Shown here: positions 1 through 7,547 of the stretch, piece by piece
How positions within the stretch are numbered: the stretch's first letter is position 1
Layout of the letters: every line of letters begins with the position of its first letter
Origin: Sedimentisphaerales bacterium
GTDB taxonomy: Bacteria; Planctomycetota; Phycisphaerae; Sedimentisphaerales; Anaerobacaceae
DNA: 44,085 bases
Assembly (NCBI GenBank): GCA_028282745.1
Contig: JANQHJ010000100.1
Coordinates: forward strand, 1 to 44,085
Direction: 5' to 3'
Made by a program: the position numbers and the translations under genes
The notes under the pieces: generated by a model
What the model was told of the DNA's origin: nothing
The model's input: only the letters and a program-made list of their open reading frames with translations
The model's database searches: none

Positions 1-2
1 TT

Positions 3-116
3 GTGATTGGAAATGCATCACTTCTCTGTATAAACGACCCTCAGGAGCCTTGGGGAGAATGTATTACTGATGAAGACTGGCGGGTACAGTATATGAGAGC
101 GTGCGACACCTGGTAA
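3..116 (+). CDS. C-terminal end of a gene truncated by the window edge
   Basis: An open frame runs in from the left edge and ends at TAA 114-116. It encodes 37 residues rich in Trp, Cys and acidic residues, ending in RACDTW. The composition, with several Trp and Cys and no low-complexity sequence, looks like a real protein tail. The piece is too short to assign to a family. The adjacent pseudopilin-type gene suggests an exported-protein context, but this is only inference. The start lies outside the window. Confidence 0.4.
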   Translation: MIGNASLLCINDPQEPWGECITDEDWRVQYMRACDTW

Positions 117-415
117 GAAAGAAAAGGCGACTGCCTGCCCCCACCGCCGCACTCTAGCCGCCCGTCCTGTTGGGTCTTCTCCTTAGCCCATTTCCACTTT
201 TCCTGTCCCGACAATAACTGCCCATCTCTGGGCTCTTCTTCCTCTCTTAATATGTATGCTGGAACTTAACGAACGAATGTTGATTTAAATCTCTGTTTTT
301 TGGGAGGAAAATTTCCTTCTTGTCGCTTATACCATCCATTTCCCAAAGATATAATAGTTGCTAAGTACTGCTTTTCACTTTACTTAACAGTAAATCATGT
401 TAGAATCTGATATAA
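117..415. other. Intergenic region upstream of the prepilin gene
   Basis: About 300 bases without a convincing gene. The first part (about 120-240) is a pyrimidine-rich stretch. A TATAAT hexamer at 350-355 could serve as a -10 element, but I see no good -35 at the right spacing. No Shine-Dalgarno sequence precedes the ATG at 416. Confidence 0.4.
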
Positions 416-1213
416 ATGAAACGTTCCGGTTTTACCATTGTAGAGTTAGTTGTTGTAATAGCTGTTATCACCGTATTGGCTGGAATACTAATGCCTGTAT
501 TACGCACGATTAAGCAGAAAACCAGAATGGTTGTCTGCGGTTCTAACCTCAGACAGCTGTTACTGACATTAACCATTTACGAACGAGAGAACGATGTATT
601 CCCATACGGTTTCGATAACTCTCAAAAAGATTTACTGCCAAAAGGCGGCTATCCCGGTTCTGGAAAAGACGGTCAAGGTTGGTGGTGGTTTAACTTTTTG
701 CCGGATATTGTAAGAGATGGCTATGATAAAAGTAGTATCCTTTGGTGTCCATCCCGTTATGTGGAAACACCCCAAAACAAAAAGTATGTACTCTTCGGGA
801 GTTATGGCGTTAACAGGGCTGTTTGCAGAGATGCAACGGGCATTCTTGGTACCGAATTCCTCGGCTCACCATTAGGATTCAATCAGATTTCTCGTCCCGC
901 CGAAACTCTGCTTATAACCGATAGTGGATACAGCCTTATAAGCTGGCGGGCGGCTGCAGAGGCTACCGGTACTATCTTTGAGAATACAAATAGAGAAGAG
1001 ATGTTCTATCTTCCAGGTTTGGAAATCAACAGTGAAAGAGAACTATCATCAGACTATCGTTCGGATGCTATAAACGGCCGCCATCCCTGCAAAACCGTTA
1101 ATATTGGGTTTGCGGATGGCCACGAAGAGCGTGTAAAAGCAAATGATCTGTTAGTGGAAAAAGATCAGAATGGTCACTTTAATATTGGCACGCCATGGAA
1201 ACCCACAAAATAG
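416..1213 (+). CDS. Prepilin-type protein with N-terminal cleavage/methylation motif and H-x(n)-DG tail
   Basis: A 265-residue type IV pilin-like or type II pseudopilin-like protein. The short basic leader MKRSG is followed by FTIVEL, the prepilin peptidase site: cleavage after Gly5, Phe6 as new N-terminus, Glu10 as the +5 Glu. A hydrophobic helix then runs to about residue 30. Near the C-terminus HPCKTVNIGFADG resembles the H-x9-DG signature of the planctomycete DUF1559 pseudopilin-like family, but with ten residues between His and DG. Such proteins are processed by PilD and assembled at or released across the inner membrane; their substrates are unknown. No assembly ATPase or PilC gene is nearby. 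The start is fixed by the leader. The gene converges on the anti-sigma gene with a gap of about 10 bp. Confidence 0.85.
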   Translation: MKRSGFTIVELVVVIAVITVLAGILMPVLRTIKQKTRMVVCGSNLRQLLLTLTIYERENDVFPYGFDNSQKDLLPKGGYPGSGKDGQGWWWFNFLPDIVRDGYDKSSILWCPSRYVETPQNKKYVLFGSYGVNRAVCRDATGILGTEFLGSPLGFNQISRPAETLLITDSGYSLISWRAAAEATGTIFENTNREEMFYLPGLEINSERELSSDYRSDAINGRHPCKTVNIGFADGHEERVKANDLLVEKDQNGHFNIGTPWKPTK

Positions 1214-1223
1214 AGTGACCCAG

Positions 1224-2621
1224 CTAAAAATCAGGTTCTTCCATAATCGTTTGGGTTGAAAAGGTTTCGGGATAAGAAACATTTGTTATGGATTCAAGTT
1301 CGTATTGGCCTTGCAGTGATATTCTTTTCCAACGTTCGATCCTTACAGGCAATTTTGTTTCAGCATCTATATAGCCTCTCCATTTCTCATAGATTGCCGC
1401 GCCGCTGAGGCTCTGTTCTGTCCAAGTCAAATCATATACCTCTGTACCAGCCATTGTAAATTCAAGATTATCGCCCGAAACTAACTGCCAGTTGGCTTTA
1501 GATGGTACCTTGGATATATCATCAAATGGTAATAGTCCCCAGGGTGCTGCCATATTTGCGCTGATTTTGGCAATATCATCATCGCTTAATTTTTGAGTTT
1601 TGACCGAACCAGTATATAGGGATTTAGTTTTCCTGAGTTTCTTATCCATATCCCATAGCACAGATTGGCTTTTTGTTTTGAATATCTTGATATTTTGCTC
1701 CTGCGATATCCATACTTTCTGTCCAGGCCTTTCATCGTGGGGTGCTGAAAGGCTAATGTAGATATTCTTGACATGTTCAAGGGCCGTGTAAATACGTTCA
1801 AGACCAACAGCTTGGGCTGTTGGAGAAATGGAAAAGAAGATCAATGCAAAAATTATAACAGCGGCAGCAGCTGCAAACTTTACAAAGAGTTTCATTCGTG
1901 TTGGATGAACTGCTTGCTTATCAGATAAAGATTCCGATTGCTTATGGGGCGATACTTCCACGCTAACTGGGAAACCAGCATATATATCATCCTGTTCACT
2001 TATAGATTTGTCTTTATCCTGTTGTTCAATGTTAAAACATGTGGTAACACCTGAATCCGGTCGTTCATAAATGCCATAAATTATCTTATGTAATTTCTGA
2101 GCTTCCTTCACAGAAATTACTGATTCAACGGCAGAGATAAATTGTGCAAAATTGTCGTGACTATTCTGGCTTCTATCTGCAAACAGTTGCCCTAAACGAC
2201 AAAGTTGCTTGTGGCTCAGATTCAACCTCTGTATTTTCTCAAGGTCTTCGGAACAACTGGAACATTTATCCAGATGAGCTGTTATCGGGGTGGGCATATT
2301 AACCTTCAGATACTTGTCTGCAAGGCTGGGTAGGAATGGTTTTGCCGCGCTACAGTTTACCGGAACTGTTGCATAATAGAAGTGTGATTTCAGAACCTCG
2401 ACTTGCATCGCGACATACTTGTCAGTTGCCTCTAACTTTTTATTGGCACAATTTTCTTCCACAAGATCTTTAAGTCGCTCAAGTTCACTCTGACAATGTT
2501 TACACTGAGATACGTGGTTGATTATCGTGTCGGGGATACTTTGCCTGGTCTTTTTACCAAGATAATCGTAATAATACCTCTTGGCCTTCTCGCAGGTATT
2601 GTTAGGATTGTCGGTTATCAT
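1224..2621 (-). CDS. Membrane anti-sigma factor with two zinc-finger-like HxxxCxxC motifs
   Basis: A 465-residue protein encoded directly after the ECF sigma gene; only two bases separate the sigma stop from this ATG. Two anti-sigma zinc-finger-like motifs are visible: HVSQCKHC near residue 36 and HLDKCSSC near residue 117. A single transmembrane segment (about 248-268, Ala/Ile/Phe rich) separates this cytoplasmic part from an exported C-terminal domain of about 195 residues that I do not recognise. By analogy with ZAS-family anti-sigmas, it should hold the partner sigma factor inactive at the membrane until an envelope signal releases it. Most such proteins carry one finger and are shorter, so the tandem arrangement is unusual. 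The role is inferred from motif, topology and gene pairing. Confidence 0.8.
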   Translation of the reverse strand: MITDNPNNTCEKAKRYYYDYLGKKTRQSIPDTIINHVSQCKHCQSELERLKDLVEENCANKKLEATDKYVAMQVEVLKSHFYYATVPVNCSAAKPFLPSLADKYLKVNMPTPITAHLDKCSSCSEDLEKIQRLNLSHKQLCRLGQLFADRSQNSHDNFAQFISAVESVISVKEAQKLHKIIYGIYERPDSGVTTCFNIEQQDKDKSISEQDDIYAGFPVSVEVSPHKQSESLSDKQAVHPTRMKLFVKFAAAAAVIIFALIFFSISPTAQAVGLERIYTALEHVKNIYISLSAPHDERPGQKVWISQEQNIKIFKTKSQSVLWDMDKKLRKTKSLYTGSVKTQKLSDDDIAKISANMAAPWGLLPFDDISKVPSKANWQLVSGDNLEFTMAGTEVYDLTWTEQSLSGAAIYEKWRGYIDAETKLPVRIERWKRISLQGQYELESITNVSYPETFSTQTIMEEPDF

Positions 2622-2623
2622 TT

Positions 2624-3169
2624 CTAATCTCTCCCTTCTAAATGGAAGTGGTCGCGGGCCTTTCTCAGACCGACGGAAAGATATCTGCTCGCAGATCTCG
2701 ATTTGACTCCCATTTTTTCAGCTATCTCTTTTATTGTATAACCGTTTTTGTACCGTAATGAAACTGCCGAGTTTTCCGTTGGGCTCAGACGCTTCCGGAT
2801 CGATTCAAACATTCTTGTTATTTCTTCTACTTCTATAAGTTCTTGCTCAGGGCGTCTGTTGAAAGTGCCACGCTGTTCAGTAGCACTCCGTCGAACTCTT
2901 CTTTGATAACGCCCAATGCTTCGAACAGAATCTTTAATCTTATCAGTAATTACTTTAAATAAAAATCCTTTTATATTCCGCACATCATCCGGTATCGGCT
3001 TGGAAACCAGATGGAGAAATAAATCCTGAAATAAGTCATCGCAAAGAGCTTCGTCTCTGATATTGAATTTGATAGTTGAGCGAATGAAATTACCGTATAT
3101 TGAGAATACTTTAGCAGCAAGCTCAACATTATTCGGCAGACTATTCCCTTTTTTATCTTCCCCAGGCAA
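2624..3169 (-). CDS. ECF-type RNA polymerase sigma factor
   Basis: A 181-residue sigma-70-family protein of ECF size. Region 2 lies at about residues 18-85 (DDLFQDLFLHLVSK and FLFKVITDKIKD resemble 2.1-2.4). Region 4 lies at about 118-175, with a helix-turn-helix around YTIKEIAEKMGVKSRSASRYL. It should direct RNA polymerase to promoters controlled by the adjacent membrane anti-sigma factor, to which it is translationally coupled. The annotated start is a TTG at 3169 with a weak ribosome site; the frame stays open upstream, so the true start is uncertain. The target regulon cannot be read from the sequence. The neighbouring prepilin gene is a candidate only by proximity. Confidence 0.85.
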   Translation of the reverse strand: MPGEDKKGNSLPNNVELAAKVFSIYGNFIRSTIKFNIRDEALCDDLFQDLFLHLVSKPIPDDVRNIKGFLFKVITDKIKDSVRSIGRYQRRVRRSATEQRGTFNRRPEQELIEVEEITRMFESIRKRLSPTENSAVSLRYKNGYTIKEIAEKMGVKSRSASRYLSVGLRKARDHFHLEGRD

Positions 3170-3337
3170 TCTCTCATTGCTCCAAAAACAAGGCCAAATA
3201 CTATGAAATTAAATGCGAAAAGCAACATTGTTAAATAAATTATAAATATTATATAGTACAAATCCATAATCATCAACATCTAAATCCTCAGGAATGTGCA
3301 CATAAAGCCGGTTTTGGGGCTTCATTACTTCTGTTCC

Positions 3338-3655
3338 TCAAAAGAGAACCAAACACTGTTTGGCTAAAGTGGTGGATGTTTGTCTTTTTACAACATAAAT
3401 AGTCCCAGAATGGCGTTCGTTATGCTGTGCTTGACGCTTTGCTCCCAACCCAATGAAGTGGTCTATTATTTCTATAGCTACATCATAGTTAGTTGTGTTT
3501 TTGTACATCCATAAGCTAATTTTTGCGTCGCATATGCGCAGAATTGCTACCTGCGAGTTTTCACAAATACCCAGAGACCATTTACTATAATCTCCACCAT
3601 TGTTTTGTATAAATCTGTCGAAAGAACGGATTATTTCTTCTTTATCTTCAGCCAT
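3338..3655 (-). CDS. Small hypothetical protein
   Basis: A 105-residue protein of unknown function. It opens with an acidic N-terminus and a DYSKWSLGI segment, then LWMYKNT and a helical AIEIIDHFIGLGAK stretch, and ends in a basic TIYVVKRQTSTT segment. From memory this order resembles a small family of uncharacterised bacterial proteins with DYSKWYVGI and WIYR motifs, which are loosely GIY-YIG-like. Here the usual YVGI is SLGI, so catalytic function is doubtful. The ATG at 3655 overlaps the end of the preceding small ORF on the same strand. No signal peptide or membrane segment is evident. Confidence 0.5.
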   Translation of the reverse strand: MAEDKEEIIRSFDRFIQNNGGDYSKWSLGICENSQVAILRICDAKISLWMYKNTTNYDVAIEIIDHFIGLGAKRQAQHNERHSGTIYVVKRQTSTTLAKQCLVLF

Positions 3656-3914
3656 CGCATTTATTTCCTGCTATCATCGGTAATTGCCGTATAACAAAAA
3701 TGCGTACAGCATCCACAGCACCGTATATGTAGCCGCCGGATCGTATCAGAATGTTGACAATAAAATCGAAAAAATTAGATTTTCTGCCAAAAAACTGAAC
3801 CAAGCGGCTTTGGCTCTTGCTTGCTATGACTTTGTAAACTGAGGCATTAAAGAAATGGACCATATGGTCAAAAATATTGCTTCTGGGATGCTTTATCAGG
3901 ACGTTTTCGATCAC
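3648..3914 (-). CDS. Possible small ORF between the CheW-like gene and the 105-residue gene
   Basis: An 88-codon frame beginning with GTG, 23 bp after the CheW-like gene and overlapping the next start by 8 bp. The spacing is operon-like, but the predicted protein has no recognisable motif. The plus strand of the same stretch also carries open segments with ordinary composition. It may be a real small gene, a decayed gene or chance; I lean slightly against it being real. Confidence 0.25.
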   Translation of the reverse strand: MIENVLIKHPRSNIFDHMVHFFNASVYKVIASKSQSRLVQFFGRKSNFFDFIVNILIRSGGYIYGAVDAVRIFVIRQLPMIAGNKCDG

Positions 3915-3937
3915 TACTGTTTAATTGCGAAAACTGT

Positions 3938-4345
3938 CTAGTTGACTCCTGGATGGGGCAACAGATGCCTTTTGGCCGATATTAAAATTGGTGCCATTTG
4001 GTTTTCTGTAATCTTAGAGATATTAATTACATGTGCAATATCGTCAACTATTAAGCCAAAGCGATTCTCTGGTTTTTGAGAATATTCAAAAACAACGATA
4101 CAAGAGGCGTCTTTAGCCCTGTTTGTATTTTTTCTGCAAAATAATTCCAAGTCAACAACGGGTATATCATCACCCCATGGTCTTATAATGCCGGCAAACC
4201 CTTCTTGCTGGTTAGTTTCCGCTTTGTGGCTATATAGCCTTGATAGGCCAATATATCTCAGTATAGCTATTTCCCCCTCTTTAAAAAATGTAAAAGTTAA
4301 GCACTTTTCTGCTTTTCCGGACACTTTATCTAAACCTTCAATCAT
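3938..4345 (-). CDS. CheW-like domain protein, short
   Basis: A 135-residue protein made of one divergent CheW-like domain. Recognisable parts are an N-terminal strand pair (LTFTFFKEGEIAILRYIGL), a central GIIRPWGDDIPVVDLE block matching the CheW GVINLRGxIIPVIDL motif, and a C-terminal CIVVFEY...FGLIVDDIAHVINI block. CheW proteins couple chemoreceptors to the CheA kinase in the cytoplasm. No cheA, receptor or cheY is adjacent, so the partner is unknown. The domain is slightly shorter than a typical CheW (about 150 residues), and PWGD replaces LRG. The ATG at 4345 has an AGGTG-like ribosome site. Confidence 0.65.
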   Translation of the reverse strand: MIEGLDKVSGKAEKCLTFTFFKEGEIAILRYIGLSRLYSHKAETNQQEGFAGIIRPWGDDIPVVDLELFCRKNTNRAKDASCIVVFEYSQKPENRFGLIVDDIAHVINISKITENQMAPILISAKRHLLPHPGVN

Positions 4346-4747
4346 TGCTGCACCTTTTTTGTCGAACAGAACCCTATAGTGAAGTTTTTTATGGTTTATC
4401 GCTTTTCTCTCGCGTAGTTAAGCCGCGGATGAGTACTGATTTCAATAGGCTACTATCTCCCTGCAATTTTTTGTCTTTTTACTCTATAGCCGCTACAAAG
4501 ATTCTTAATGTTGATTAATTGCTTTTAATTAATCACGGACTTTTTTATTTGCTATATGTATTATTTGGATCAACTAGTGCTTAATGTATATCTTTTAGTT
4601 TAAAAGACCAACGGACCATCAATCCGATAGCCTGTTTGTCAAAATCTGTTAACTGCTACCACAAAAACTGCCACAAAATTGACAGTTTTGCTTTTTGCGA
4701 AAAAGAAAAGCCCATGCAAATTATTTTTTCGCAAGAGCTTATGATAA
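4346..4747. other. AT-rich intergenic region with two inverted repeats
   Basis: About 400 bases with no gene I can support. TGATTAATT at 4512-4520 pairs with AATTAATCA at 4527-4535, a 9-bp stem with a six-base loop. A second, larger hairpin next to the tRNA-Val 3' end is listed separately. The rest is AT-rich and shows no further signal. Confidence 0.4.
4695..4734 (-). terminator. Hairpin downstream of tRNA-Val, possible terminator
   Basis: TTGCGAAAAA at 4695-4704 pairs perfectly with TTTTTCGCAA at 4725-4734 across a 20-base loop. The hairpin begins 14 bp past the 3' end of the minus-strand tRNA-Val gene. Read on the minus strand, the second arm is U-rich, so the hairpin could end the tRNA transcript. 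The loop is large, so confidence is limited. Confidence 0.4.
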
Positions 4748-4821
4748 TGGGCGATACAGGACTCGAACCTGTGACTTCCTGCGTGTAAAGCAGGCGCTCT
4801 AGCCAACTGAGCTAATCGCCC
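4748..4821 (-). tRNA. tRNA-Val (anticodon UAC)
   Basis: A full cloverleaf can be folded on the minus strand. The acceptor stem GGGCGAT/ATCGCCC is perfect with discriminator A at 4748. The D arm contains AGCTCAGTTGGCTAGAGC, the anticodon stem is CCTGC/GCAGG with loop TTTACAC (anticodon TAC), and the T loop is TTCGAGT. CCA is not encoded. This is a standard valine tRNA reading GUA and, by wobble, other GUN codons. Confidence 0.95.
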
Positions 4822-4836
4822 TAAAACGAAACCGCG

Positions 4837-4865
4837 AAAATAACCTTTTTCCACCATAAAGTCAA
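4837..4865 (-). promoter_or_regulatory. Promoter of tRNA-Val
   Basis: On the minus strand TTGACT (4865-4860) and TATTTT (4842-4837) are separated by exactly 17 bp, ending 15 bp before the tRNA 5' end. This is a good sigma-70 housekeeping match. Confidence 0.65.
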
Positions 4866-4921
4866 TATCCTTCGTTATTTAAATTTAACATTTCCTCAGG
4901 ATTCTCCAATTTAATCGAATA

Positions 4922-4950
4922 TTGACTTTTAGCCTTTATTAGTGTAAATC
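4922..4950 (+). promoter_or_regulatory. Probable promoter of tRNA-Ala
   Basis: TTGACT at 4922-4927 is a good -35. The -10 is either TGTAAA at 4943-4948 (15-bp spacer) or TAAATC at 4945-4950 (17-bp spacer). The tRNA begins 15-17 bp further on. The -35 region mirrors that of the divergent tRNA-Val promoter. Confidence 0.45.
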
Positions 4951-4964
4951 TGGTGATTGTTCTT

Positions 4965-5035
4965 GGGGACGTGGTGTAACGGGAGCACACCGCGGTCGCA
5001 TCGCGGAAATGAGGGTTCGATTCCCTTCGTCTCCA
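4965..5035 (+). tRNA. tRNA-Ala (anticodon CGC), atypical
   Basis: The cloverleaf folds as acceptor GGGGACG/CGTCTCC with a G3-U70 wobble (the alanine identity element), D stem GTGT/GCAC, anticodon stem CCGCG/CGCGG with loop GTCGCAT, T stem GAGGG/CCCTT with loop TTCGATT, and discriminator A. CCA is not encoded. The anticodon is CGC (codon GCG). It is only 71 bases because of a 7-base D loop and a 4-base variable loop, and positions 32/38 are G/U instead of the usual pyrimidine/A. The gene is probably functional and charged by AlaRS. Confidence 0.8.
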
Positions 5036-5080
5036 GTGGCCTCCAGTAGATCGTTAGAGGCAGGCTGCCTGATAGGTTGC

Positions 5081-5854
5081 TTATTTAAGTAATTTACTTA
5101 CACCAAGCTGGGGCTGGCGAAGGTAGTGGGGTACTAAAACAAGAGGATCTGCGAATTCACCTTTAGCTGCTTTTTTTAGTCCAAGTGAATATACTTGGGT
5201 TGCGGCAGGGCACCAGTATTTTTCATCAATAAAATTGATACCCGCTGCTGCAAACTTGTCTTTGTAATAAACAAGCCCTTCACCTAAAAGCCATATAGGC
5301 TTGTTTTTGTCACTGAATTGCTCGACGAATTGCTCAGCATTCATCAGACAATCATTTATTACTTTCCTATATTTCACGCTACCTGTTTGAAATGCAATAT
5401 CTGATTCGCCTTCTGTTTCCTCATATGCAGCCACAAAAAACTGTCCTCGCTTGGCATCCAGTACAGCAGCTACTCTTTGGTATTTTTCTGTAGATTCTCC
5501 ATTAGACCTTAGCATATCTGCAACATTAGAGGCTATTACATCCATGGTATCAACCGAAACTATGTCGCAGCCGATGGCTAAATTCATGCTTTTAGCGAAG
5601 CTGGCAGCTATTCGAAGCCCCGTGAAACTACCTGGTCCAATCGAAATATAGACCTGCCCAACATCGCTTGGCTGATAATTATACTTCTCCAGCAGGCTGC
5701 TGACTGCTGGCAAGAGTTCCACACTATGCTTCATGGGCCCACTGAACGATATCTGCTCTAAAAGCCCAATTCCTCTGGCCAAAGCTACCGATCCTTGTCT
5801 GCCTGAGGTTTCGACTGCAACTATTACTGGTTTAAATGTTTTATTTTTGTTCAT
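5081..5854 (-). CDS. tsaB: tRNA threonylcarbamoyladenosine biosynthesis protein TsaB
   Basis: A 257-residue TsaB/YeaZ protein. With TsaD, TsaE and TsaC it forms the t6A modification at position 37 of ANN-decoding tRNAs; TsaB is the inactive ASKHA-fold partner that dimerises with TsaD. Visible motifs are the N-terminal VAVETS strand, MKHSVELLPAV, the hallmark GPGSFTGLRIA (about residues 73-83), and a C-terminal PHYLRQPQ end typical of the family. Length is slightly above the usual 220-240. It stands alone on the minus strand, its 3' end 45 bp from the tRNA-Ala gene; rimI and tsaD are not adjacent. The ATG at 5854 begins MNKNKTFKP. Confidence 0.92.
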   Translation of the reverse strand: MNKNKTFKPVIVAVETSGRQGSVALARGIGLLEQISFSGPMKHSVELLPAVSSLLEKYNYQPSDVGQVYISIGPGSFTGLRIAASFAKSMNLAIGCDIVSVDTMDVIASNVADMLRSNGESTEKYQRVAAVLDAKRGQFFVAAYEETEGESDIAFQTGSVKYRKVINDCLMNAEQFVEQFSDKNKPIWLLGEGLVYYKDKFAAAGINFIDEKYWCPAATQVYSLGLKKAAKGEFADPLVLVPHYLRQPQLGVSKLLK

Positions 5855-5964
5855 TGATTTTAGCCTTTTTTGCCGATTAAATATAGGACTATGAATGATA
5901 ATTTGTTAGTTGGTATAAAGCAAAACTTTTCCTGAAAGACACTGAGTTTCGGAGATTGATAGTA

Positions 5965-7062
5965 ATGAGAAGGACAAGAATTACAGTTGGTTTTTGTGAC
6001 ACGTTGAGTTTAATAGTATGTCTCAGTGTCTTGGCAATTTTAATAAGCATATTTTGTCAACCTGCTATTGCAGAAATAGAGCTGCTGGACAAACACCAGA
6101 TGATTGAAACTGCAGCAAGAAACTGGGTCGCGATAGCAGAATCTCAATATCAGCGGTCTATGTTTTCTCAAGCAAAGGCATCATTGGAGAGGGCACGACA
6201 GCTTTATCCATACCTTGACCAGAAACAGCAAATACAGATTGCCGAATTGCTCAAGAAGGTCAATTCTGTTGCAGGGCAAAAGCTGGCAATATTAGCTAAA
6301 GTTCGAAAAGCAAAAACTATGAGCAATGGTCGCGAATTGCTTCAAGCTAAAGCATATCTTGAAGAAGCTGTCAAAAGCAGAATGATTAGTGAATCAGAAA
6401 AAAGCAATATCAGCGTAATTCTTCAAAATATCAATGTTAGGATTAAAGAGCAGAAACGCTCGATGACTGGGTTATACAAAACCAGTCGCAAGCATTACAA
6501 AAAAGGCAACTATGATCAAGCCCAAGCCGGTTTCATAGAAGTCGCAAAAAGTGGCCTCTACGTGCCCAAAATGGGTAAATCCGCAGAGGAGTATCTCGAA
6601 TTAATAAAAGAAAAAACTGATGAATTTATGTTTCTTGAAAAGCCGGAAAAGGTATCTCCTGTATGGGCAAAACCGAATATTAAAAAGAACGATGAGGAAA
6701 TTACTGAGTCTGAAAAACCTATAATGATACAAAAAGAAGTTAAAGCAGTATCTGAAAAATCAGCTAATCAAAAAATTGCCAATCCTGAGCGTTTTGGCAA
6801 CACTAAGAATAACAGCAATGGTAGTAATAATATTAAATATAGTTACATTAGTGCTGTTATTCGTGATGCTGAAGTCAACGTAGTCAGTTTGACTCATCAG
6901 GGAGAATTCGATCAGGCTAAAGCTATTGTAAAAAACACTCATAACATCGTCAAAAAGTACAGATTTGATGTTGATGAGCTGTTTTATGAGCAGAGTCGTC
7001 AAAAGCTCCTCGCCATTTCCAGATTGATATTAATGCGGGAAAAGAACCAGCAAAATCTATGA
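5965..7062 (+). CDS. Exported TPR-like protein, paralogue of the secretin N-terminal region
   Basis: A 365-residue protein with a hydrophobic N-terminal segment (signal peptide or anchor) followed by helical repeats. I choose the ATG at 5965 over the TTG at 5956, because GGAG at 5951-5954 is correctly spaced only for the ATG. The segment NWVAIAESQYQRSMFSQAKASLERA and the later GNYDQAQAGFIEVAKSGL match the corresponding parts of the downstream secretin, as does the SAEEYLELI motif. The two proteins therefore share a duplicated TPR module, and this one lacks the secretin barrel. It probably acts in the periplasm with the secretin, but no function is proven. The middle (about 215-285) is Lys/Asn/Ser-rich and likely a linker. 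Confidence 0.65.
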   Translation: MRRTRITVGFCDTLSLIVCLSVLAILISIFCQPAIAEIELLDKHQMIETAARNWVAIAESQYQRSMFSQAKASLERARQLYPYLDQKQQIQIAELLKKVNSVAGQKLAILAKVRKAKTMSNGRELLQAKAYLEEAVKSRMISESEKSNISVILQNINVRIKEQKRSMTGLYKTSRKHYKKGNYDQAQAGFIEVAKSGLYVPKMGKSAEEYLELIKEKTDEFMFLEKPEKVSPVWAKPNIKKNDEEITESEKPIMIQKEVKAVSEKSANQKIANPERFGNTKNNSNGSNNIKYSYISAVIRDAEVNVVSLTHQGEFDQAKAIVKNTHNIVKKYRFDVDELFYEQSRQKLLAISRLILMREKNQQNL

Positions 7063-7547
7063 TATACCAGTTATTTAAACCGCATGACAACGCCTCTGAA
7101 AGGAATTTGCAATAAATTTTCTTTGAACTTGAGTCTGGATTCTGCTATAATACCATCTCTTCAAATGGGGTTTTTAGGCCTCTAAGTGGGCTTTTGAGGT
7201 CAAAAGTTGATTAATTCGTGCGGTGATTACACCGAAGATATATGATAGAAAAGAAAAGCTGATTTTTATTGTGTTTTTTTTTGCCCATGATTGGAGAGCT
7301 TTGAGCTAGCGAGTCTTATATTAAATGAATCACAACGTCTTGTGGTTAAATAATATAGGACGACTCCATATACCCCTTTAGAGGGGCTCAAAATGCAATT
7401 TTTTGCTTGCAAAAGTGGCGTTTTCTGGATAAAATAATAATCAGCGAAGGTTTACCCTTCTTAAACTGTGGGTGGTTTTAGGACGGGTGGGTGATAAAAA
7501 AATTGTGCTTAATTAACATTTTCCTTTTCTTTAAGGAGGACAGTGCT
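7063..7547. other. Long leader region of the secretin gene
   Basis: About 480 bases between the TPR gene and the likely secretin start. It contains a near-consensus promoter (7123-7151) and then almost 400 bases of probable untranslated leader. Three short hairpins are visible: GGCCTC/GAGGTC (7177-7201), CGGTG/CACCG (7221-7234) and CCCCT/AGGGG (7373-7386). I do not recognise a known riboswitch. Confidence 0.5.
7123..7151 (+). promoter_or_regulatory. Sigma-70 promoter for the secretin gene
   Basis: TTGAAC at 7123-7128 and TATAAT at 7146-7151 are exactly 17 bp apart, with TGC just before the -10 (extended -10). This is one of the best promoter matches in the window. Transcription would start near 7158. 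Confidence 0.7.

Noticed and set aside
2971-3279. Reverse-strand frame of 102 codons overlapping the sigma gene start
   Set aside because: It is hydrophobic and AT-rich and lies in another frame of the ECF sigma gene, whose region 2 is clear.
4639-4857. Open frame covering the tRNA-Val gene
   Set aside because: It is a translation of the tRNA itself (AQLARAPALHAGSHRFESC is typical of tRNA shadows).
5055-5071. AGGCAG/CTGCCT palindrome after tRNA-Ala as a terminator
   Set aside because: The loop is too small in its perfect form and there is no U-rich tail in either direction.
7491-7547. GTG start giving a 19-residue longer secretin
   Set aside because: No ribosome site precedes it, whereas AAGGAGG stands 8 bp before the TTG at 7548 and gives a normal signal peptide.
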